DNA of 64,000 nucleotides from the NCBI GenBank assembly GCA_009667805.1, contig CM019065.1, positions 150,758,101-150,822,100 of the forward strand. Direction: 5' to 3'. Position numbers and translations under genes: made by a program. Below, one piece after another: positions 56,860 to 64,000 of this stretch; positions within the stretch are counted from its first letter, which is position 1; every line of letters begins with the position of its first letter. Below the pieces are notes generated by a model that searched no databases, was not told where the DNA came from, and saw only the letters and a program-made list of their open reading frames with translations. This DNA is from Leptobrachium leishanense (Eukaryota; Chordata; Amphibia; Anura; Megophryidae).

Positions 56860-57519
56860 CGGCGAGTGATCTAAAGACAAGATTTGTGCATTTTGTTATT
56901 GACTGGTTGGTTAGTTAGTTAGAAATGACAGATTTCTACCTTATTCATGGAATTTGTCAAAAGAACAGCAAAATTCTTCTATTTATAAACAGTAGAGACT
57001 CATCAATTTGCTTAGTAGATAATATTAAAATAGATCCTTCGCTGCTTTGAAAAGCCTTTTCTCACTGGTATTAAAGTTTAAATATCTATTATTAGTATAC
57101 ATGATTATACGGCTCCTTTTCACCTCTGAATCACAAAGTGAGCAACATTTTTGAGGGACTGTGGATCTAGAATCGAGCAGTGAGTTCCCGCGTGGAAATT
57201 GCAGCTTGAAAAATGTGGCATTCATGAAGATCTTCACAATGAAACTTGAAAACCTCTGTTACAAGAAGAGCTCAGACTCAGAACGAGTGCCACTTTAAAT
57301 TTGTGAGCACTGAAATTGAAAGTGAAAAATGATGGGAAAACTTTGCAATCTTAATATTCAAGTATTAGTTAAAAAATGTAAGAGAACAATTTTCCAGCTC
57401 CAACAAATGCAATAATGAGAAATAACCAAATGCTGGGAGATATCAGACTCAGAACCATTGAGGCTCAGATGTGAGAAACCTGGCAAGCCCTTTGTGATGT
57501 CTTTAGTGGTGCTAAAGTG
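56860..57519. other. No gene seen (possible intron)
   Basis: AT-rich, no recognised repeats. It would be first-intron sequence if the promoter call is right. Confidence 0.35.
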
Positions 57520-57527
57520 CTATAATA

Positions 57528-58378
57528 TAGGGATGTGCAATTCGTTTCGTACAGATTCGTTTTTCCTACGAAATTTACCATTTTCGTGCTTCCGAGGGCG
57601 TCCCGAATCTGAAATGTCGACCACACAAAATTTCGGATCGATTTGAAATTTCGGGTTAACTTTCGAATTGATATAAAAAAAACAATTTTTTTTTAAAAAA
57701 AATGCTTAAAATATCTTAAAAAAAATCTAAAAATAAAGAGACTCTTTACTGCAGAATATTATAAGCGACGGTTTATTAGATATTGAATTAAAACGGGAAT
57801 ATTTTTAACATTGAATTAACATAAAATTTGCTTTTTATATATCAATTTGAAATTTGATATCAAATTTGATAGTTGATATCAATTCGAATTTTGGATCACT
57901 AAATAAAACCCCAATTAATTACATTTTGCTCTTAAAAGACAATCATGGGTTAAATATTAAGCTGTGTCACAGATTTTGTACTTGAGTCAAATTAAACAGT
58001 GAAATGAAATTAATTTGTTTCATAAAGTCCTTTGCTGACTATTACTTGTATTGTAAATAAAGATCAATTTGATAGTTGATATCAATTCGAAATTGATTTC
58101 AAATTCGATAGTTGATATCAAATTCCATAGTGTGGGAAATGTAGGCTTCAATTTTAAAAATATTCCCGTTTTAATTCAATATCTAATAAACCGTTGCTCA
58201 TAATATTCTGCAATAAAGAATCTATTTTAAATAATTTTTTTGACCCGAAATTTCGAATTGACCCGAAATTTCGAATCGAATCACACGAATCGAAACGAAA
58301 ACGGTCCGAAATGACCTGAAACGAAAAAAAAAACACCTGGAAAAAACTAAATGAAATTTTTAGCGGTGCACATCTCTA
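57528..58378. mobile_element. hAT-type element, relative of the cullin-bearing one (851 bp)
   Basis: TAGGGATGTGC left, GCACATCTCTA right. Target duplication CTATAATA (57520-57527) versus CTATAATG (58379-58386), 7 of 8. The interior has TTTCGGATCG/CGAAATTTCGAA-rich arms, family-B MITE pieces (57700-57810, reversed near 58140-58230) and TTCGATAGTTGATATC repeats. No host gene sequence here, unlike 30664-32930. Confidence 0.75.
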
Positions 58379-58639
58379 CTATAATGTGCACTTGATGGCC
58401 CTGTGTCCCATCCCTTACAGCTCGTTGTGTCACTGCCCCATCCCTTTCACTTCCATGTGTCTCTTCCACATTCCTTTCACCCCCAGTCCATCTCTTCTCC
58501 CTATCAAATACCTTCCAGTGTGCCTCTGTCCCATTTTTCACATTTTCATGTTTGCTGTTGGTTTTTCAGTTTTTATTTATACCCGTCCATAGGATTTGCC
58601 TTGTTGTGGTGGGCTTAGGCTTGGAATGGCCATTGTAAA

Positions 58640-60675
58640 TAGGGATGACCCCCCCACAATTTCAAATGTTCGAACTCGAACACGAACTGAACTCAATGCA
58701 AGTCAATGGGACTCAAAAGTACGGTTTTTAGAGTGCCCTGCAAGAGGGCATATATGCAAGATATTTGCCATAAAAGGTATATGGGGGTCCGGGTAGTGCC
58801 CTGGGGGACAGGAAACAAGGACAAAAAGTTTAAAAAAAGACGTTTTTAAAGGAACAGTGAGTTTTCCATCAAATAAGGGTTAAAAATAAAAATGAAAAAT
58901 TCCTTCAAATATCGTGCCTAGGAGGTCCCCATAACCTGCCTGTGAAGTGGCGGATTTGTAGGATGTATAGAAACATCTCCATCAGAGACCCACACACGAC
59001 ACCTAGCCACCCTTAACCCTTTCGCTGCGGAGGACGCGCTCAGCGCATCCACCCGCAGGTACTGTTGCATGTGGAGGACGCGCTCAGCGCATCCTCCCTT
59101 TGCGGCCAGCGATCGGCCGGATTCCCCCCCCGGTGCGGCGGCGCGATGACATCTAATTCAGGAACCCCCCACGTGTGCGGAGGAAGTGCCTGAAAGGGAG
59201 GGGGTGAGGTCCTTTGGACCTCTCTCCCTCCTGATCGCCAGGGTCCTGCGGCTGAAGGCAGGCACGGTTTGGAAGGGCACAGCCTGCTTTTAACCCCTTT
59301 GGTGCCGGATCACGATTCGGCCCGAAAAGTGCCGAATCGTGATCCTCTCCCGGAGCTGGCCGACATCTTGGATGTTGGCCAAGCTTACAGGAATGCCCCT
59401 GATGACTGGCGTCATCGTGCATAGCACGATGATGCCAGTCCTGGAGTTAACCCCTAACTGCCACCAATGGTGGAGATAGGGGGTTCCAATGAACCCCCTA
59501 TCTCCCGATCCGTGGCAGCTAGGGGTTAATGTTTGGTACTGTTGGATCGGCCAGAGCATGGCCTTTCCAGCAATACCAAACATGACCATGTAAAAAGCTT
59601 TTTTAAAAAATTAAAAATAAAAATAAAAAAATATTGAAAAAAATTATAAAAAAAAATAAAGATTTTTTGGTTTGTTAATGCAGCAATATTGTTCCCATTT
59701 CAATTATAATGTGAACAATGATGCTGCACTAACGATTTTTGTATGCGGTGCGTTTGCTAAAAATTTCGTAATTTCCCCCCAAAAAATGTAACGAGACCTC
59801 ATTTCTAATTTTTTTAACAAGCGCACCCCATAGAAAATATAACCGCAATTGCTCGCATGTTAAAATGTGAAAAAAACACTTTACACGTTGTAAATTATTG
59901 AAAATTCATATGTTATTGCATATTTTTAATAATATACAGACAGGACATGAGGTATACATATAATAATGACATATTATGAATCTGCCGAGTCTGCCAGAAA
60001 GAACGATATATAATATGTCTGGGTCATATACTAAAATGAGCCTTCAAAATGCGTTTAAACAAGATGAGCGAAACCAGTAAAAATGAGCTCAGCACAGAAG
60101 CGTGAAATGCCTCAGCAGCGAAAGGGTTAAGAGGTTAAAATGCACAGGGACTGGCTACTATCATGTTAGATGAGGGAATGTATTATATGTATAAAGCAAG
60201 GTTTATATGACAATGGATAGTCAGAGACTCTAGGGACTCAGCTTGTACGCTTTATGATAGACATTTTCACGTTGTGTTGTGAATTCAGAAGCATACAGAG
60301 TTCATACATGTGCAGGAGCCACACTCAGTCTGCAGGCAATGTATCAAATTCATGAGACCAGACTAATTAGAAGCAGATGTTATTTCCAAACACTAATTAA
60401 CAGCTGTTGTTTACACCGTTTGAGGGGGCCCTGCTGTAAGCACAGGTCATTTAGAGGTGAGAATATATCTAATAAACCATTTCTTATAATATTCTGCAGT
60501 AAAGAGTCTCTTTATTTCTAGATTTTTTAGTATTTTTTAAGCATTTTTTATACGTTTTTAAAAAAAAAATTCGAACTCGAACCGAACACGCCAAAAAGTT
60601 CGAAGTTCGCAAACTTTCGAACTGCCGATGTTCGAGTCGAACTCCGAACTGATCGAACCGAACAGCTCATCCCTA
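58640..60675. mobile_element. hAT-type element with a nested TTAA-target element
   Basis: Exact 8-bp duplication ATTGTAAA at 58632-58639 and 60676-60683. Ends TAGGGATGA and TCATCCCTA. Arms rich in TCGAACTCGAAC. Contains family C at 59017-60126. Confidence 0.85.
59017..60126. mobile_element. TTAA-target element family C (1.11 kb)
   Basis: TTAA at 59013-59016 and 60127-60130. Ends CCCTTTCGCTGC and GCAGCGAAAGGG, a 12-bp perfect inverted repeat. Confidence 0.85.
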
Positions 60676-60730
60676 ATTGTAAACACATAAAAAGCTCATT
60701 TGTTGTAGATTTTAGCATGTATGACATATA

Positions 60731-60908
60731 CAGGGTTATTCAGAGAGCGTGAAAAGCAGGAGAATGAATGGAGAATGAAAAATTCTAGGTCAAAATAGCC
60801 AAACCAGAAAAATTCTCCCTTTCATCTCACTTTCCAAATTGGCTATTTTGACCTAGAATTTTCCATTCTCCAGCCATTCTCCTGCTTTTTCACCTCTGAA
60901 TAACCCTG
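60731..60908. mobile_element. MITE family A, complete copy (178 bp)
   Basis: CAGGGTTATTCAGAGAGCG to CTCTGAATAACCCTG, with TA at 60729-60730 on the left. Long palindrome. Confidence 0.8.
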
Positions 60909-61084
60909 AATGTCTTTTCTGGCCCGTTTCCCACACAATACCCCATTCTTATTTTTATCGTTATTTCGTTTGTGAATGGAGTTAATTTATGATATAATTT
61001 GTTGCTTTTTTTCTATGTGTGTTCTATTTATATTAAGGCATTATATGTTGTTCTAATCTAACACTTTACAAAACCCTTCCACAG

Positions 61085-61146
61085 TTATTCCTACCAGTGT
61101 ATCAGAGTGATACCAGGACTATGATGGAAACGGTCAGAAGGAACTG
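61085..61146 (+). CDS. Candidate coding exon with start codon (inferred gene model, exon 2)
   Basis: Acceptor CCCTTCCACAG ends at 61084 and donor CTG|GTTAGT is at 61146/61147. Two adjacent ATGs start at 61121 and 61124, followed by seven codons and a split codon (TG at 61145-61146). Splicing to 62656 completes that codon and keeps the frame open through the next exon. Protein not recognised. The model could be chance, as each signal is short. Confidence 0.3.
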
Positions 61147-62655
61147 GTTAGTATGAAAATTTCTCTCCTTTTCTATACTCAGTATAAGGAGAAAATACCA
61201 CAGGGAAAATAAAGATGGATAATTTAAAGCGTTCAGAGAAAAAGAAGTGTTAAACAATTCTCAAATCACCTGCGCAACAGCCACTAGTGACTCCCTAGTA
61301 GTGACAAGTTCAGTGGCGCAGTGCATCTGTTTGTCCAATCGTGTGTTGGGGTGATATTCAAGGTTATATTTGCGTGTCAAAGAATTTACTTGATTGTTTA
61401 TTAGTGTGTCAGAGGCTGTGCTTGGTTTTCTGTGTTTGGAGTATTGTTTGGCCCAGTTATTTACAACAGGGCTATCTTGACAGAAGGCATGAAATTTGCT
61501 ATTTTCTGAACCAAACGTCCTCAAAGAAAACCAGTACTGGGATGTCAGAACACTGTGCCATGATATCAGAGCCAGATCTTCCATGAGTGTGGGTCACACT
61601 GACCCAAGTGGCACTTTACCCTCTGTCCAATGTGGACGCATTTGTCACCTTGAGGTGCAGAGTACTGAAATAGTATGAGAGTGTGTGGGAACAGGTTCCA
61701 TACAATCCCGCTCTGGAATGCCAACATAATAATAGGCGGTAGCTGCCCCCAGCCCACTTGCTGCTCCTTGCGCTAGTACTGAGGGAGAAAGCATAAGCTT
61801 AGTCCTCTTGTGCAACTGCACTGAGCCAGGTGCCACAAAGAGAAATATCACTACCACCAGAGCTAGAGCCAGCAAGGATGCAGAAAGGCTTCCCCCACCA
61901 CCACAGTAAGCGATTCCCGGGATGAGGGGCTCTGTATGTGGGAATGGAGACATTAAGAAAATAAGCTCTAGAGCGTAAAATGTTGTACGAATCTGTTCAA
62001 AATGGAGTATAGGCTATTGACGTTTTTCATATCTTTAGGTCCACCTCCCGAGACCAGGTTCTCTTTAGTTTTTGACATCTCATCATGGGTGGATAAGGTA
62101 TTGGTCATAAAGATCAATCTGATTTACCATCCCTTGATGAGATATTGTAGGTTCCACTTACTTTGATCCAGTGTGTGATGCTGCCATGTTTTCGCCTCCA
62201 TGGAGAGAGATTGGTGTGGGCTATCGCACAGTGCTGCACATTTGACCCTCAGCAGTCTTGTCTGTCACTGCACCAACAGTCAACAGGCTGCAGAAAGTTA
62301 GCGGAGGGTTGTCCTCTAGTAACACAGCTCTCCGTTCAGAGCAGTCCCTCCGACTGTTATGCTGCACAGATCTGAAGGATGGCAAAATGATTAATAGAGA
62401 ATTACTCATTTTTTTCAAATATGTATATATAAAAGAAATATCGTAATTCCCTGTTAACAGGTGCACTTTAAACTGGCATTCAAATTTTGATCTATTAGAC
62501 CACTTGTCTTATCAATGTTTTTTGTGATACCTGCTATTTTTTAAGCCTTGCAATGACTCTTTGATATATATGGTTTACCCAGTGACATGACCTTTTAATT
62601 CTTGCCTTGTACAGTTTAATAGTTTTTTTAAAATTATTATTATTATTATTTGTAG
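61147..62655. other. No gene seen (possible intron)
   Basis: Minus-strand open frames at 61261-61584 and 61645-61953 (the latter with a hydrophobic ALALVVVIFLFV stretch) match nothing I know. A (TTA)n run at 62635-62652 immediately precedes the acceptor at 62655. Confidence 0.35.
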
Positions 62656-62704
62656 TGGAAATAAACTAACCTCCAGTAAAGAACACTGGTCATTGAGGAC
62701 AGAG
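62656..62704 (+). CDS. Candidate coding exon (inferred gene model, exon 3)
   Basis: Acceptor TATTATTTGTAG ends at 62655, and the near-consensus donor GAG|GTAAGT is at 62704/62705. With the split codon from 61146 the 49-bp exon is fully open and ends in phase 0. The joined N-terminus has 25 residues, polar, with no clear signal peptide. Downstream exons would lie beyond the window. Confidence 0.3.
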
Positions 62705-63095
62705 GTAAGTAATATATTTAAAGAGACATTTTAGAGGTTTTTGAACTTTTCATAAATCAATCCAGTACACAAGAATGCTAACACATAAAAGGAGTGATTC
62801 CCTATCAAACAAGCCCAACGTGTGCTGGGTATGACAGGCAGGGCCGGTGCTAGGCTATTTTGCACCCTAGGCCAGACCAGCTACCTGCACCCCCCCACAC
62901 GTGACATGTGTGAACGTATCACAGAGCTCCACAGCAATAAAACTCACAGTAACAGGCGGTGTGTATGAGCGTATCACAGAATCTACAGCAATAAAACACA
63001 GGCTCATACACACTGCACATTACTATCACAGAGCCCCACAGCAATGAAACGCACAGTAACGGGCGGTGCATATGAGCGTATCACAGAGGTCCACA

Positions 63096-63222
63096 TACCC
63101 CCACCCAATGTCACACACACATACAAATCCACACACACACACACACACATAAAAATCCACACACACACACACATACAAATCCACACACACACTTAAAAAT
63201 CCACACACACACATAAACTTAC
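63096..63222. repeat. (CA)n microsatellite with interruptions
   Basis: CACACACA runs separated by AAAATC or TACAAATC. Confidence 0.9.
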
Positions 63223-63239
63223 CCTCACAGCCCTGGTTG

Positions 63240-63600
63240 GGGCCTGGCTTCGGGCTTGGTGATGTCCCCAGGCTTCGGGCCTGGTAGTCTCCCCAGGCCT
63301 CGGGGTCTCCCCAGGCCTCGGGCATGGTGGTCTCCCCAGGCCTCGTGGTCTCCCCATGCCTCGTGGTCTCCCCAGGCCCCGGTCCTGGTGGTCTCCCCAG
63401 GCCTCGTGGTCTCCCCAGGCCCCGGTCCTGGTGGTCTCCCCAGGCCTCGGGCCTGGTGGTCTCCTCGGGCCTGGTGGTCTCCCCAGGCCTCGGGCCTGGT
63501 GGTCTCCTCGGGCCTGGTGCGGTCTCCTCGGGCCTGGTGCGGTCTCCTCGGGCCTGGTGCAGTCTCCTCGGGCCTGGTGCGGTCTCCCCAGGCTTCGGGG
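63240..63600. repeat. GC-rich minisatellite, GGTCTCCCCAGGCCTCGGGC-type units
   Basis: Units of roughly 21-33 bp recur more than ten times with CTCGGGCCTGGTGGTCTCC and CTCGTGGTCTCCCC variants. The long frames on both strands here (Pro/Gly/Arg-rich) follow from this composition. Confidence 0.85.
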
Positions 63601-63635
63601 ATGGCCCGCAGGCCTCAATGAGCCGTCCTGGCGGT

Positions 63636-63903
63636 GCCAAGGGGGAAAGTGGCGTGGGAGCTACCGCGCTCAGCGCCGTCCCAGGCCCCGCAGCAAACGT
63701 GCGCCAAGGGGGAGAGTGGCGTGGGAGCTACCGCGCTCAGTGCCGTCCCAGGCCCCGCAGCAAACGTGCGCCAAGGGGGAGAGCGGCGTGGGAGCTACCG
63801 CGCTCAGCGCCGTCCCAGGCCCCGCAGCAAACGTGCACCAAGGGGGAGAGCGGCATGGGAGCTACCGCGCTCAGCGCCGTCCCAGGCCCCGCAGCAAACG
63901 TGC
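63636..63903. repeat. 67-bp tandem repeat, four copies
   Basis: Unit starts at 63636, 63703, 63770 and 63837 (exact 67-bp spacing). Units differ by a few single bases. CpG-rich. As 67 is not a multiple of three, each unit is read in a new frame. Confidence 0.9.
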
Positions 63904-64000
63904 TCGCCTAGGCCCAGCGCTGTGCAGGCGTCTCCGGGGCAGCCGCAACCCCGCTGCTAGCGTGGAGGGGGAGTGGGAGCGGGCCGCTGAGGTGTAGGGG

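Larger units (their letters stand above)
62839..64000. mobile_element. Minisatellite-bearing hAT-type element, cut by the window end
   Basis: Starts CAGGGCCGGTGCTAGGCTAT with a GCACCCTAGGCC block like that at 11416-11440. It contains AATAAA minisatellite units (62920-63080), (CA)n, and two GC-rich minisatellites. The left flanking octamer is ATGACAGG (62831-62838). The right end is outside the window, so no duplication can be confirmed. Confidence 0.6.

Noticed and set aside
61645..61953. Minus-strand frame with a hydrophobic stretch as a membrane protein
   Set aside because: No homology recognised, no exon signals, and it lies in a presumed intron. Too weak to call.
63026..63997. Pro/Gly/Arg-rich frames of up to 213 aa
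   Set aside because: GC-rich minisatellites open many frames at once. The 67-bp array shifts frame at each unit.

Overview
The window looks like repeat-dense intergenic or intronic DNA from a vertebrate, most likely an amphibian (frog-type). That is an inference from repeat content: nested hAT, piggyBac-type, Harbinger-type and TA-target DNA transposons, CR1 and L2 LINE pieces, a tRNA-type SINE, a Ty3/gypsy element with a PNMA-like Gag, and Penelope-like inverted repeats carrying hammerhead ribozymes. No intact host protein-coding gene can be asserted. Nearly all open frames come from mobile elements, from minisatellites or from chance.

Layout. 1-1475: two small unrecognised ORFs and a possible retroviral LTR. 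1476-9943: a complete Ty3/gypsy LTR retrotransposon (two ~1.1 kb LTRs, tRNA-Pro-like primer site, Gag, protease, RT, RNase H, integrase, polypurine tract, 4-bp target duplication), broken by about ten frame breaks although its LTRs are about 99% alike. 11011-15142: a nest of one MITE, a TTAA-target element inside it, a hAT inside that, and a minisatellite plus another MITE piece inside the hAT. 15503-19628: TA-target and TAA-target elements. 20826-23500: a Penelope-like repeat with a decayed hammerhead, a minus-strand solo LTR of the gypsy family, and hAT remnants. 23537-30380: MITEs and CR1 LINE pieces. 30664-32930: a hAT-type element with a perfect 8-bp target duplication that carries a cullin-4 coding fragment and a second, polyadenylated gene-like fragment. 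32939-34888: an L2 LINE split by another hAT. 36163-38276 and 51883-53666: MITEs containing TTAA-target elements. 44171-44220: a further hammerhead on the minus strand. 48804-51020: a TAA-target element split by a 1.77-kb insertion that has a 16-bp target duplication, ~315-bp inverted arms and two plus-strand hammerhead ribozymes. 56.7-62.7 kb: a TATA promoter-like sequence followed by two splice-bounded exons that could be the 5' end of a host gene leaving the window on the right. 62.8 kb to the end: the start of another minisatellite-bearing hAT.

The most notable signals are the hammerhead ribozymes in Penelope-like repeats, the cullin-4-bearing hAT, and the PNMA-type Gag of the gypsy element. 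Target duplications were read directly from the sequence and fix many element boundaries to the base. Family names rest on motif and terminus recognition and were not checked against a database.
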